Shown one piece after another: positions 1 through 9,113 of a stretch of 21,029 nucleotides of DNA. Location: the IMG/VR virus record IMGVR_UViG_3300009790_000099, positions 1 through 21,029 of that record. One strand, written 5' to 3'. The notes under the pieces were generated by a model, which was given only the letters and a program-made list of their open reading frames with translations, did not search any database and was not told the DNA's origin. Origin of the DNA: a virus. Numbering within the stretch: position 1 is the stretch's first letter; each line of letters begins with the position of its first letter. The translations under genes were made by a program, and so were the position numbers.

Positions 1-150
1 TCCAGTATACTGAAAATCTGTAATACCATCCCCATCAGTTAAAGCAGCTCCACCCCCACCAGTCGTAACTTGCTTAGGTATAATCTTTTTATCGGGATTA
101 ACCTGAGCGTTTATGGTGTTTTGGGTAGTTATTTTTGCTTTAATCGACAT
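1..150 (-). CDS. Partial fibre-type virion protein (N-terminus only)
   Basis: The first 50 codons of a minus-strand gene lie here, and the gene runs off the left edge. The ATG at 148-150 gives a protein beginning MSIKAKITTQNTINAQV, with a four-glycine stretch at residues 31-34. It starts 9 bases after the stop of the 116-residue gene, in the same direction as the rest of the late block. Short starts of the type MSIKxKITTQNxINAQ are, from memory, common at the front of tail-fibre or virion structural proteins of marine T4-like phages, and the position after fibre-like genes agrees. The rest of the protein is outside the window, so function is inferred from context only. No Shine-Dalgarno sequence is visible; the upstream bases are an AT run. 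Confidence 0.6.
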   Translation of the reverse strand, partial: MSIKAKITTQNTINAQVNPDKKIIPKQVTTGGGGAALTDGDGITDFQYTG

Positions 151-159
151 TGATATATA

Positions 160-510
160 TTATGTTTCTGGTGCAGATGAATCAAATGTAACTCCTGGTG
201 TGACATCGATCTGGCCCTCTATAATCCTTGTTACTACAGCTGGAGTAGAAGGAGATACGATAATAATGTCATAAACATATCTTCCAGGTTTAAGAGCTGC
301 AGTCTGAGCGGCAGTTAGTGAAATTGATACTACTTTGGCACTACTATCAACAGTTGCAGAAAATGTCGCCTTTGCAGTACCGTCATAAGATTTAGCAACC
401 TTACCCGCAGCGGTGTAGTTAGTAAGTGATAAACCTGGAGTGTCGGATAGGTCAATTGTTGTATTAAAATTAGACCCCTGATCTATGAATAGGTTTGAAA
501 ATGTTGACAT
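160..510 (-). CDS. Small beta-rich virion structural protein, function unknown
   Basis: A 116-residue protein with no signal peptide or membrane segment. It shows alternating short hydrophobic strands, the pattern expected of a small beta-sandwich. Visible landmarks are LTNYTAAGKVAKSY (about residues 29-42) and GRYVYDIIIV (about 76-85), ending IDVTPGVT before an acidic tail. Small proteins with this LTNYT...GRYVYD...VTPGVT pattern occur, as I recall, beside fibre genes in marine T4-like phages and are usually labelled structural; an adaptor or baseplate-decoration role is an inference. The fold resembles the N-terminal domain of baseplate upper proteins (BppU type), but I cannot test this. 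The gene starts 7 bases after the fibre-like gene's TGA and ends 9 bases before the next start, so it is probably co-transcribed with both. Confidence 0.7.
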   Translation of the reverse strand: MSTFSNLFIDQGSNFNTTIDLSDTPGLSLTNYTAAGKVAKSYDGTAKATFSATVDSSAKVVSISLTAAQTAALKPGRYVYDIIIVSPSTPAVVTRIIEGQIDVTPGVTFDSSAPET

Positions 511-517
511 ATGATTA

Positions 518-1597
518 TCAAGCAGTTGTTGTTATAATTAATGTAGGTGAAGCTAGTTTTTTAGAAGCCGAGCTGGCAACACCATCAACACCATTCTGAT
601 CATGATCCCTATTCCGGTAATATCTTGAACTAAATAATCCTACTACATTATTTGTTCCATGCTCATTGCGAAATCTAGTGAAAATTGTGTTCGTATCTCC
701 TACCGGCCAATGTATTTTACCATCAGCTGCAGATGCAACTACATCACCAGGAGCCGAATCTAAACATTCGATAACAAATCTATTCCTATATTGTCCATTA
801 ATTTCAGTGGAATTAAGCTGATAATAATTAAACGAATTATCTATTGGTAGAAGTCCAGAAGGATAGTTGTAAACATCGCTTTCCTCGCTTGTGTTTTGGT
901 TGGAGTTGCTACCATCGATAACCTGTTCACTATCAAAGTTGTTGCCTTCTACTTTAAATCCGCTAGATCTTTTATCAACATATGCTAATGTTGACCAAAT
1001 CCCAAATGCATCCGAGTCTCCAAGATCTGGTGGTGGGTTAGTATTATCCCACCCTGCTTGATAATCAAAGTCATATATGATATATTTAATTCCCGTCGGC
1101 CGTGTAATTCGTACTGCGCCAATAACTTCTCCAGTATTAGTAGGCTTAGCTGATGTAGTAATATTTGGCATAACTACATTGCCTGATATTGAAGAAACAG
1201 TTTGACCTACGCATCTTCCTCCATATGTTTCAACTACCATTCCACTCTTGAAGACAGTATCGTTAACATGATCTTTAACAGCTTTAGATGTAGGAATTTT
1301 ATCATCAGAATCTTGAAGGCCTGATGCAGTAACGTCAATTTCGATTTGACTAACATTAGCAGTACTACCGCTTACATTACCTAGAAGCTTATTATCGCCT
1401 ACTTGTTCTATCTTACCAAGAGTTAGTGAATTATTATTAACATTAGATGTATTAACTTTTGTTTCTAAATTATCTAAAGCAGTAGCCTCTGTACTAATTT
1501 TTGTTATAATACCATTCGTCTTCTTCCTCCAACTAGAAAGTGTATCGCTAAGTTCTACACCATCGGTAGTAAAGGTGTCAAAATTTATAGAGTCCAT
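518..1597 (-). CDS. Fibre-like tail or baseplate appendage protein
   Basis: A 359-residue protein with the build of a phage fibre. Residues 1-55 are helical and Ser/Thr/Asn-rich. Residues 57-90 carry SLTLGKIEQVGDNKLLGNVSG, a repeat type typical of trimeric tail fibres. Residues 101-111 carry IPTSKAVKDHV, the IPTSKAV motif common in T4-like fibre shafts. From about residue 118 a separate beta-rich domain begins (VVETYGGRCVGQ) and runs to the C-terminus; it includes an acidic DHDQNGVDG stretch that looks like a calcium-binding loop. This could be the head or receptor-contacting domain, but I do not recognise it. The gene lies just downstream of the giant baseplate gene and the 62-residue gene, with a late-promoter-like octamer 5 bases before its ATG. 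An appendage role is well supported; the exact T4 equivalent is not known. Confidence 0.75.
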   Translation of the reverse strand: MDSINFDTFTTDGVELSDTLSSWRKKTNGIITKISTEATALDNLETKVNTSNVNNNSLTLGKIEQVGDNKLLGNVSGSTANVSQIEIDVTASGLQDSDDKIPTSKAVKDHVNDTVFKSGMVVETYGGRCVGQTVSSISGNVVMPNITTSAKPTNTGEVIGAVRITRPTGIKYIIYDFDYQAGWDNTNPPPDLGDSDAFGIWSTLAYVDKRSSGFKVEGNNFDSEQVIDGSNSNQNTSEESDVYNYPSGLLPIDNSFNYYQLNSTEINGQYRNRFVIECLDSAPGDVVASAADGKIHWPVGDTNTIFTRFRNEHGTNNVVGLFSSRYYRNRDHDQNGVDGVASSASKKLASPTLIITTTA

Positions 1598-1601
1598 GTT
1601 G

Positions 1602-1790
1602 CTATTTATCTAATATTAATGTGTTAAGTATTTTTTTCAGTCCGTTAATTTCAGCCCTTAAGTATTGAATTTCTTCTTCTTGGGATTGATGTTTTTGACT
1701 ATTTTTCTTTGCTATTATTCTTGCATTATAAGCCGACTCATCTTTATTAATAAGTACTCCTAGACCTTTTCTTATAAACTTACTTTCCAT
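1602..1790 (-). CDS. Small coiled-coil protein of unknown function
   Basis: A 62-residue basic protein. The N-terminal half (MESKFIRKGLGVLINKDESAYNARIIAKK) is followed by a predicted amphipathic helix at about residues 35-60 (EEEIQYLRAEINGLKKILNTL) with heptad-spaced Ile/Leu, so a short coiled coil is likely. Its ATG overlaps the stop codon of the 1881-residue gene by one base (TAATG), which suggests translational coupling and argues that this is a real gene. Its TAG stop overlaps the late-promoter-like octamer of the next gene. It lies between the giant baseplate protein and the fibre-like protein, so it may be a small structural linker or a chaperone for fibre assembly. That is inference from position only. 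No family is recognised. Confidence 0.7.
   Translation of the reverse strand: MESKFIRKGLGVLINKDESAYNARIIAKKNSQKHQSQEEEIQYLRAEINGLKKILNTLILDK
1603..1610 (-). promoter_or_regulatory. Candidate T4-type late promoter octamer (GATAAATA)
   Basis: Read on the minus strand this is GATAAATA, matching the NATAAATA form of the T4-like late promoter. It overlaps the TAG stop of the 62-residue gene and ends 5 bases before the ATG at 1597. The T4 consensus has T in the first position, so this is a weaker match. A transcript starting a few bases downstream would be leaderless or nearly so, which makes this less certain than a normally spaced site. Confidence 0.4.
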
Positions 1791-4700
1791 TATAGAGATG
1801 CAATAATTCTAAGGTTCTTAATTTCAGGAACGTGGGCTCGGTTCGAAGATCTAAATATAATCTTAATAGCAACTTGATCAAATTCTTCAGTGACTGAACC
1901 TGTATAATGTACTTCACCAAATTGATAGTTAGAACTTACTGGAACTTCACCATCTGTTTCAATCTTAGTCCATGGAATAGTATTAAAAGCATTACCGGAA
2001 GTTCTGTTAGCAAATCTAGCATAAACTTCAAGCGATGTAGATTCGTCTGGTCGAACAGCATCAAAGTAAACATCAACTTGATCAGAAGGATTTTCAAGTT
2101 TAACACTCTTCGTGATATACCTTGCAGCACACTGTCCGTCGTCCTCTGTTGTTTCAAACTCGTTTGAATCGTTAACAATACTATCAAATGTAACAAGTGA
2201 AATACGATCTAAGTCAACAACCGGAGAAATTTTAGGATCAGTCGTGGTAAGAGTAGCTTGAAGTTTTAACTGGTCTGCACCAGAACCATCATGAGCACTA
2301 GTAGAATCGTGTGTAACACGCTTACCTGTATAAATCAATTCTCCAGGAAATACTGTATATGCATCAGTCGCACTATCATTTAATGTATAATTAACATTTG
2401 ATTCTGGAAGGAGCATGTCTTGAATAATAGGAAGATATGCAGAAGCTTTCCAAACATCTTTTTCGGCAGTTGCCGCAGCAGTTGAAGTAGGAAGAAGGGT
2501 TTGTTCTGCATGTCCTACTGATCCTAAAGTTATTGCGGTTCCTCCTGCACTTGCACTTAGTTGTATTAATCGACTATGTGAAACTTCATTCCCATTAGAA
2601 TCAACAGTTTTCGCATGGTATTCGGTTCCCGACTGTAAATTTGTAATCGCAGATCCTCCGCTACCGTTCTTTTTATACGTAAACTTTTGTCCATTAACTG
2701 CTTCCATAACATTATCTGGAAGAATAATTCTATCATTAGTAGTGTCAACACCTGCTGCACTATTTACAATACTAATTTCACTAGGAGCGGCAATAGCAAC
2801 ATCAGGAACACCTGTGTAACCAACACCGTTTGTCACAACTTCAATATAGTCAATAACTCCTCCTTTTTTAACAAAGGCTTTAGCAGTTGCTTGTGTTGAA
2901 GCACCCGCAGCTGTTGTTCCTCCAATAGTTATTGCAGGAGGACCTGCAAGATAACCAGAACCTCCGTTAGTAACGTTAATATATGTGACTTGTCCTCTTT
3001 GCGGTGAAAGTCCAGTAAACAATCCTGTCTGAGAAGCAGTTTTAAATTCCGCACGGTTTAGTGTAAACTTAAGATCTTTATTTTGATCAGGTGTCCATGT
3101 TGAAGCATTCTGACTCTTAAGAAGAACACCCATATTAACGTTCTTATTAATTTTTTCACCGTTGGTTCCAACATCTGTACCGCCAACTTCAGCGTGCCAT
3201 ACACGATACCTTGCACTATTCGAAAGAAGAACAATTGCATATTCAACACCAGGTTGTAAATAAACTGGAGTATCAAACATGAACTTAGTTTCTCTGCTGG
3301 CATCAGCATTTGCAGTAACACCTGAAGGCCAGATGTCAGCAGGAAGTTTAGTTACCTTTGAAAATGGAATTGTCTTTTGTGTAGGAATACCGTTCTCAAC
3401 TGAAACAATACTAAGTTCAACAGGTAAGTTAGGATCTTTCCCTTGGAAGAAAATATCAACTGAAGAAAGGAAAATACCTGTAGGCTCATTTCCAATCATA
3501 AAGGTCTGTGCGACAGGATCCCTACGAACAACGCGCTCACTTATTAGAACGTTTCTTCTTTCTTGAAGACGTGTTCTTTCTAAGACAAGTTGACGTGTTG
3601 AAAGAATTGTTTGTTGGCGGGTTTCCAATAATCCTTTAGCATGGTAAGTACTTTCTGCAGCGGAAAGTTCTAGTACTCTATTATTGTTTGCATTATCGGT
3701 GAGTCTAACTTGCCGTGAACCTGTGCGGAACCTAAGAGTATCGTTATTAGGAATAACAAACCAACCATCAACTTCACCAGCAGAGTTTGAAACAATACCT
3801 GAAGATAAAGAGCCTGTTATAATATCGCTTCCTTGTTTACCTTCGTATCTTGCTACGTCTGTTCCTCCAGCGGCTGCAACACCACCTCCGAATTGAACAA
3901 ATGCTTCATCGTCAGTAGCGTAAGATGTAATGTTAACATCATCAAAATAAAGGAAGAAAGTAGTATTCGGCTTAAGCATACTTGCTTTAAAGTGAACCTT
4001 ACGTGAACGAATGAATGGAACGAACGTGATATTTAAGACTCTATCGTCGATCACTTCTCTTTGGAAGTTTTCTACAAGAGATGTTTGAATACCTTCACGC
4101 AGTTCTCTTCGGAATGTTCTACGGAGAGCTCGTCGCTGAGAGAGACGCTCATCTTCACTAAATGTGTCGGTTCTGTTAGTTCGCCGGCCGGAAGAAGTAA
4201 AGCCGGGTGACCATTCACTTTCCCATTCATTCCATTCTGTACCTAATATATTTGGATCGTTTGCAACTTGTTGCAGAATAGCACTATTATCACCGTCAAT
4301 ATTTGTAACAATTTCAGGAGCATTAGTAACATCTTTCCATTCATCACTAGATGGTGAAAGTTCAAGGTTACCACTCCATGTTGCAACGTCATAAGGATTA
4401 ACACTGATGTGATCTGAAGCAAATGGCTGATCAACTAATACCTTTTCAATAAAGTCAAGTGTAAGAGAGTTTTTGCGTTTTCCAGAATAAGAGGTTGTTG
4501 ATGAAATACTTTGTCCGTTCCAAGAAGTAACGGAAACACCATTTGCACCCATTCCGCTAATATAACTCCAACGAGCATTATCAGAAAGATACATTGGACG
4601 TCCCGTAAAGTTATCGCGATCAATTGCAGCACGATAACCAGCACTATTGGTATCTCCAACGCCGTGTCCTCTAAATGCATCAGTAATAATACCACCTTTA

Positions 4701-7435
4701 AATCTTGGAAGGCCATTACCGTCATTAATTTGTGTTTCAGCAGCTTCAGATTCTAATTGTGATAATGCCGTATAATATTCAAGATTATGAATACGCTGTT
4801 CAAGATCGCCGATATCCCTCATTGTATATCTACGATTGTTGGCTACTTCAATATCCAAATCATTAAGGGAATATAAATATCCTGGCTTATTAATTCTGTA
4901 AAGTATTAAAGAATCCGAAGGTATTTGTGGAAATACCGGACTTTCAGATGCATTACCTTTTACATATTTAAGTTCACCTAGCTGAGATAAAGCTATAATA
5001 TCCCTTCGTGCTTTATAGTAAGTAAATGTAATATCAGCAACTGAATTTGGTTTAGTCTCATTACCTTCAGTAGAAATTTCAATTGATTGTCTAAAGTCTA
5101 AACAATTTGATAATTTGAGATCTTCATATCGTGGAATATCTTCTAAATCAACAAGTGTTGAACCATTAGATTTATAGTATGAATTAGCTGCAAATACTCC
5201 AGGTGTTGTATGAGTATAATGATCAAAACTAACAACTACAGCTGCAGATCTTAAGCTTTGTGATCCTTTATAAACAACTTGTGAAAAACCATAATGCGTA
5301 TCAGTTTGTCCGCCAATTAATTCAAAATCGGAAACAGGTAAAGCATTTCCATTATGCGTTACACCGGTGATACTATATACATCGATTTTATTTAAAGTAA
5401 TAATATCACCATGACCTAAAGTCCGCGTTTCTGTATATGTTGAAGACGTTTGTGTTTTCTTTCCGAGGGGCATTTGTTCTTCAACTGGAGCAAACACAAC
5501 AATAGCTTTACTATTAGTAGTTTCAGGAGCAACACCACTCGCACGCCTAAGTTTAATTGTAGCAACCTGGCCGCTAATCGTAACATCCTTTGCAAATGTT
5601 TCACCTGCTGCGCTATCAGTTCCAGCTGATTCCTGAACAATTACATAATCATCTGGATCTGTGCTTGTAAAACTGTCACCACTAGCAGCAGTAATCGTAA
5701 TAGTTCCTGCAGTACCTGTACCAGGAGCTGAATAGCGCTTCTGAACAATACGTTCTGCATTTGTAATATCAACACTTTTTACATCATATCCTCCAAGAGG
5801 ATATACCATACGAGAAGCATTTTCGGCAATATCTTTGAGTTCAAACCCGCTGCTATTTTGTAAAACTGTATGTGTACCGGGTGTAGTAGTAGCAGGATTT
5901 AGAATAAGAGCTTTTGCATTACTAAGTTTTTTACCACTTAACAATTGTATGTCATAGATATAAAGTCTTTTAGAAGCTTGTACTGCGGTTGGTCCAGCAA
6001 CATTACTAATATTGTTAACATCAGTATTTTCAATTGCATGAATTCTGCAAGTACCAACTTGATCGTTAGCATTAGTAGAATCGTGCGCGCTAAAAAGTTT
6101 GTATTGTTTATTTGGTGCAAAATTGAAAGCACTAACATCAGCAATTACTAATTCACCATTTGAGTCAGTAAATGATCCTTCAATGAATTGTCCACGATTA
6201 ACTGATAACTTATAATTAGATTCAGTTCCTTGATCGGAAGATTCTCGTCCTTTATCGCAAACAACATCCTGTTTGTCTTCAAGCTCTACACGATAACCTT
6301 GGACATATGCAACTCCGGGTTCAACACCTACAACAAATCTTTTTTTACCCTCGGTCGTAGCAGTTGCAGTATCAGTAACATTTGGAAGAAGAGCATTTGC
6401 TTCTGAACCATTAAATATTTCAGCGGCTGTATATTTACCACGGTTACCAGCACCATCATTAAAGTATTCACGAACTTCGTTCTTAAATGGATTAATGACG
6501 TATGAACCACTTTCTTCTTGGGTTCTTTCTGCAAGTGCTTTACCAAGCTCGCTATATTCAGTCCGCGCTGGGTTAACAACTCTGTCTTCTTTAATATCAA
6601 GTAGTTTAATTCGCTGCTGTCCAGATGAAACACTTGTGTCGGTAGAAGAAATAAATTTAAGGTCTAGAGTAATCTTATAACGATCTGCACCTGGTGCATT
6701 TTCATTAGGTTCGCCATTAGCGTTATCTAAAAGTGAAGTATCTGTTGAACTTTCTACTATTGTTTCTGTTATATCAAAAACAGCAGTTCCAGTTAACTTA
6801 GAAACAACACCACTATTTACAGTCTTAGCAAAAAATGCTTCTGTTGCATCAGTATGAACAAAGTGTCCTTTAACAAAGAATACTCCGGCATCCTGGAAAA
6901 CAGCACCATGAAAACCAGCCGCCTCAACAGCTGTAAGATGAGTTGCAATTGTAGCAGTTGCAGTATATGTGTTTCCTGGTATTGTAATACTTGCTTCGCC
7001 TGCTGCTAGAGCTATAGAATCATTATTTGCGATTGTCCCTGCACCACCAATTAATTTTATATATAAGCGATAACCATCTGTCCCATCAGTTACTTTAATA
7101 GCACTAAGAATCTTTGCTCTCCAATTAGTTGATGTTATCTCTTTCCCCTTTAACGCTGTAAGTTGGGCTGCAGTAAGACTAGTTGATCCGTTCGCCCATG
7201 TGATTCCAATACTTTGGATAGAAGAATCATAATTAGTATATCCGTCTAATACACGATCTCCATCTTTAAAAATATGGCGACCAAATTTATCAATCTGATC
7301 TTGAATATTAGATTGAAGCTGATTCAGCTCTCTTACTTGAACGCTTCTACCCGGCCTAAAAAGAATTCTTAAATAATTCTTGTCCTGGCTAAAGTCATCA
7401 GAATAAGGAGCCGCAGAGTATGTGGTTATTGCCAT
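1790..7435 (-). CDS. Giant DUF4815-type baseplate/tail structural protein
   Basis: An 1881-residue protein, the largest in the window. The N-terminus (YSAAPYSDDF, then LRILFRPGRSVQVRELNQLQ at about 20-40) matches the start of the DUF4815 family found in large structural proteins of T4-like marine phages. At about 1085-1130 there is an Arg-rich helical stretch, followed near 1135-1165 by FIRSRKVHFKASMLKPNTTF, and near 1305 by RRDPVAQTFMI; both are recurring landmarks of these proteins. Two copies of a GYxxxP beta repeat lie near residues 1490 and 1540. The last 180 residues look like a beta-sandwich ending in EIKNLRIIASL. It follows gp8, so an outer-baseplate or proximal-fibre role, perhaps replacing T4 gp10 or gp7, is likely; the exact equivalence is unproven. 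Its stop overlaps the 62-residue gene by one base. Confidence 0.85.
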   Translation of the reverse strand: MAITTYSAAPYSDDFSQDKNYLRILFRPGRSVQVRELNQLQSNIQDQIDKFGRHIFKDGDRVLDGYTNYDSSIQSIGITWANGSTSLTAAQLTALKGKEITSTNWRAKILSAIKVTDGTDGYRLYIKLIGGAGTIANNDSIALAAGEASITIPGNTYTATATIATHLTAVEAAGFHGAVFQDAGVFFVKGHFVHTDATEAFFAKTVNSGVVSKLTGTAVFDITETIVESSTDTSLLDNANGEPNENAPGADRYKITLDLKFISSTDTSVSSGQQRIKLLDIKEDRVVNPARTEYSELGKALAERTQEESGSYVINPFKNEVREYFNDGAGNRGKYTAAEIFNGSEANALLPNVTDTATATTEGKKRFVVGVEPGVAYVQGYRVELEDKQDVVCDKGRESSDQGTESNYKLSVNRGQFIEGSFTDSNGELVIADVSAFNFAPNKQYKLFSAHDSTNANDQVGTCRIHAIENTDVNNISNVAGPTAVQASKRLYIYDIQLLSGKKLSNAKALILNPATTTPGTHTVLQNSSGFELKDIAENASRMVYPLGGYDVKSVDITNAERIVQKRYSAPGTGTAGTITITAASGDSFTSTDPDDYVIVQESAGTDSAAGETFAKDVTISGQVATIKLRRASGVAPETTNSKAIVVFAPVEEQMPLGKKTQTSSTYTETRTLGHGDIITLNKIDVYSITGVTHNGNALPVSDFELIGGQTDTHYGFSQVVYKGSQSLRSAAVVVSFDHYTHTTPGVFAANSYYKSNGSTLVDLEDIPRYEDLKLSNCLDFRQSIEISTEGNETKPNSVADITFTYYKARRDIIALSQLGELKYVKGNASESPVFPQIPSDSLILYRINKPGYLYSLNDLDIEVANNRRYTMRDIGDLEQRIHNLEYYTALSQLESEAAETQINDGNGLPRFKGGIITDAFRGHGVGDTNSAGYRAAIDRDNFTGRPMYLSDNARWSYISGMGANGVSVTSWNGQSISSTTSYSGKRKNSLTLDFIEKVLVDQPFASDHISVNPYDVATWSGNLELSPSSDEWKDVTNAPEIVTNIDGDNSAILQQVANDPNILGTEWNEWESEWSPGFTSSGRRTNRTDTFSEDERLSQRRALRRTFRRELREGIQTSLVENFQREVIDDRVLNITFVPFIRSRKVHFKASMLKPNTTFFLYFDDVNITSYATDDEAFVQFGGGVAAAGGTDVARYEGKQGSDIITGSLSSGIVSNSAGEVDGWFVIPNNDTLRFRTGSRQVRLTDNANNNRVLELSAAESTYHAKGLLETRQQTILSTRQLVLERTRLQERRNVLISERVVRRDPVAQTFMIGNEPTGIFLSSVDIFFQGKDPNLPVELSIVSVENGIPTQKTIPFSKVTKLPADIWPSGVTANADASRETKFMFDTPVYLQPGVEYAIVLLSNSARYRVWHAEVGGTDVGTNGEKINKNVNMGVLLKSQNASTWTPDQNKDLKFTLNRAEFKTASQTGLFTGLSPQRGQVTYINVTNGGSGYLAGPPAITIGGTTAAGASTQATAKAFVKKGGVIDYIEVVTNGVGYTGVPDVAIAAPSEISIVNSAAGVDTTNDRIILPDNVMEAVNGQKFTYKKNGSGGSAITNLQSGTEYHAKTVDSNGNEVSHSRLIQLSASAGGTAITLGSVGHAEQTLLPTSTAAATAEKDVWKASAYLPIIQDMLLPESNVNYTLNDSATDAYTVFPGELIYTGKRVTHDSTSAHDGSGADQLKLQATLTTTDPKISPVVDLDRISLVTFDSIVNDSNEFETTEDDGQCAARYITKSVKLENPSDQVDVYFDAVRPDESTSLEVYARFANRTSGNAFNTIPWTKIETDGEVPVSSNYQFGEVHYTGSVTEEFDQVAIKIIFRSSNRAHVPEIKNLRIIASL

Positions 7436-7441
7436 AAATCT

Positions 7442-7449
7442 TATTTATT
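7442..7449 (-). promoter_or_regulatory. Candidate T4-type late promoter octamer (AATAAATA)
   Basis: The minus strand reads AATAAATA, an NATAAATA match that overlaps the TAA stop of gp8 and ends 6 bases before the ATG at 7435. The first base departs from the T4 consensus. The close spacing to the ATG is the same as at three other genes here, which is the main reason to list it. Confidence 0.35.
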
Positions 7450-9091
7450 AAAGTTGTATAATGAGTTTCACCTCTTCGGTCTGAGTTGTGCTTCGAGTGA
7501 ATGCTTTACGGTTTTCATGGAAAATAACTTCCCCATTGAATTCGCCATGGTCAGTGGTTCCGTCGGTAGTACCTGAAACTACTCTAGATTGATATTCGGG
7601 TACAATTACTCCTGGTGCAGCAACTCCAGCGGAGACTTGATTACCATTCAAAGCTGTTCCAATCCCATAAGAATTATTAGCTACTGGATCAATTTGGTTT
7701 ATTTCTCCGTCTGAATTTTGATGATAGAATAATGTGGTAGTACCTGAAACTACTTTGTGATGATCATAATAAAATTTAGCACCAGATGTTTGTTGATATA
7801 AAATCTGTCCTGCAGTTAAAGTTGGAAAAGAACTTGCAGGAGTGTGCAAAGTTATAGATTTAAGAGCATCAAGAGTATTCAAAGAAGTATCACCAGATTC
7901 AGTAGTTCTAACAAAGTTTTTCAACAAAGATACTTGTCTAAACTTAAGTGCTAGCGCATCGTTGTCAGTCTCTAGTCCTTCAAAATCAACATTAATACCC
8001 ACAAACCACGTAGGTAATACATCTATTGCGTTCTTTGCGTATCCAGTAGAAGGAGCTATAGTGCCACTTAACTGTGCACCAGTTCCACCGGTCTCACCTG
8101 ATCCTCCACTACCGGGATCTGAAATGTGAAAGTTAATAGATTTAATTCTATCCAAAATAGCCAAACCGCTACCAACCATTTGATCAGCATCTGAATTGAT
8201 CACTCCGTTCCAAAATTCGTAAGATCCAGTATCAGCAGGAGAATTTTGTGGGTCACGAATATCAACGCGTTGAATAACACCACCAGAAATAATTGGCGTG
8301 AAAGATATAGGGTTAGTAGAATTGAGAGTTCTGACATCCCCGTCATGATCAACAATAGTCGCCGTAATAGTTGTATTACTACTATAACCTGATCCTCCAG
8401 AAACAACACCAACGTGGGATAGAAGTCCTGCGGTTCGCTTTCGCTGTGCTGCAGTTATTGTCGGGCTATCTGGAATTGGAACAAACTGATTTGTTATAAG
8501 ACTATCATTTGCATCTAGCTTCGCGACCTCACACCAAACATATCCGTGTGTTGAGATTTTAAATCCATAATCGCTGTCTACACTAGGAGCCGTGCCCGAA
8601 CCAACAACTGAAGTAAATCCGTTATTTACAGCCGTATTTGAAAGACATAAATAAACGCTATTTCCGTGTGTTGCATAACAAGGATATAAATCACCTGTTG
8701 CATAAAACGCGTCGGGATCAGCTGAATCATATACTTTATATTTTCTTCCTGATGTCCAAGTGTTTTTAGCAATCATCTGTTTTACAGATCCTCCTGCAAC
8801 ATCTTTAAGAGTAAAAAGATTATTAATAACATCTTCATCTTCTTGTCTGATTCCAGTAGGAGCCGGGACAACGAAATTTGTAGCGTCTTCGCCAACTGAA
8901 CCGGCGTTATCAGGCCATGAATCTGATTTACCAAGACCTACTGCATACCTGTTATTACCTCGGTAAGGCCAATTTGTTTCATTGGAGTTATCCGCGGGTG
9001 AGTCAAATTTAGAATCAGCTGAAGCCTTAATGTCATTGACTAAAAGCCTTGCTTGATTTCTACGAAAGTGATCTGTAATGATTGCTGCCAT
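7448..9091 (-). CDS. 8: Baseplate wedge protein gp8
   Basis: A 547-residue protein recognised as T4 gp8, a wedge subunit that joins gp7 and gp10 in the T4 baseplate. The N-terminal part carries VGLGKSDSWPDN at residues 51-62, the counterpart of the T4 stretch around FGRSEPW. The extreme C-terminus (NGEVIFHENRKAFTRSTTQTEEVKLIIQL) lines up with T4 gp8's C-terminus (GEMIYMENR...QTEEINILF). T4 gp8 is 334 residues; this one is about 210 longer, with extra beta-rich, Gly/Ser-rich material in the middle, including a GGSGYSS segment near residue 232. Larger gp8 proteins are, as I recall, usual in marine T4-like phages. Two tandem late-promoter octamers lie 23-39 bases upstream, so gp8 probably starts its own transcript. 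Confidence 0.92.
   Translation of the reverse strand: MAAIITDHFRRNQARLLVNDIKASADSKFDSPADNSNETNWPYRGNNRYAVGLGKSDSWPDNAGSVGEDATNFVVPAPTGIRQEDEDVINNLFTLKDVAGGSVKQMIAKNTWTSGRKYKVYDSADPDAFYATGDLYPCYATHGNSVYLCLSNTAVNNGFTSVVGSGTAPSVDSDYGFKISTHGYVWCEVAKLDANDSLITNQFVPIPDSPTITAAQRKRTAGLLSHVGVVSGGSGYSSNTTITATIVDHDGDVRTLNSTNPISFTPIISGGVIQRVDIRDPQNSPADTGSYEFWNGVINSDADQMVGSGLAILDRIKSINFHISDPGSGGSGETGGTGAQLSGTIAPSTGYAKNAIDVLPTWFVGINVDFEGLETDNDALALKFRQVSLLKNFVRTTESGDTSLNTLDALKSITLHTPASSFPTLTAGQILYQQTSGAKFYYDHHKVVSGTTTLFYHQNSDGEINQIDPVANNSYGIGTALNGNQVSAGVAAPGVIVPEYQSRVVSGTTDGTTDHGEFNGEVIFHENRKAFTRSTTQTEEVKLIIQL
7565..7754. repeat. 19-bp direct repeat inside gp8
   Basis: The 19 bases at 7565-7583 (ggtagtacctgaaactact) recur exactly at 7736-7754, 171 bases apart. 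Both copies are in the gp8 frame and encode VVSGTT, once as SRVVSGTTDG and once as HKVVSGTTTL, near residues 440 and 505. It looks like a local duplication or a repeated strand motif in the C-terminal part of gp8. Confidence 0.7.
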
Positions 9092-9113
9092 AATTAGTTG
9101 TTTTCTTAAATGT

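Noticed and set aside
3279-3566. Plus-strand 95-codon frame
   Set aside because: Antisense shadow of the giant gene; composition is that of reversed coding sequence.
4872-4879. TATAAATA on the plus strand inside the giant gene, and a similar one near 17675 in the hub gene
   Set aside because: Both point antisense within coding regions with no plus-strand gene downstream; expected by chance in AT-rich DNA.
6328-6633. Minus-strand 101-codon frame inside the giant gene
   Set aside because: It is an out-of-frame reading of a strongly supported coding region with no start signal or recognisable motif.
6355-6970. Short repeated bases (gtagcagttgcagtat) near 6358 and 6954
   Set aside because: They encode Thr/Ala-rich stretches and are short enough to come from biased codons.
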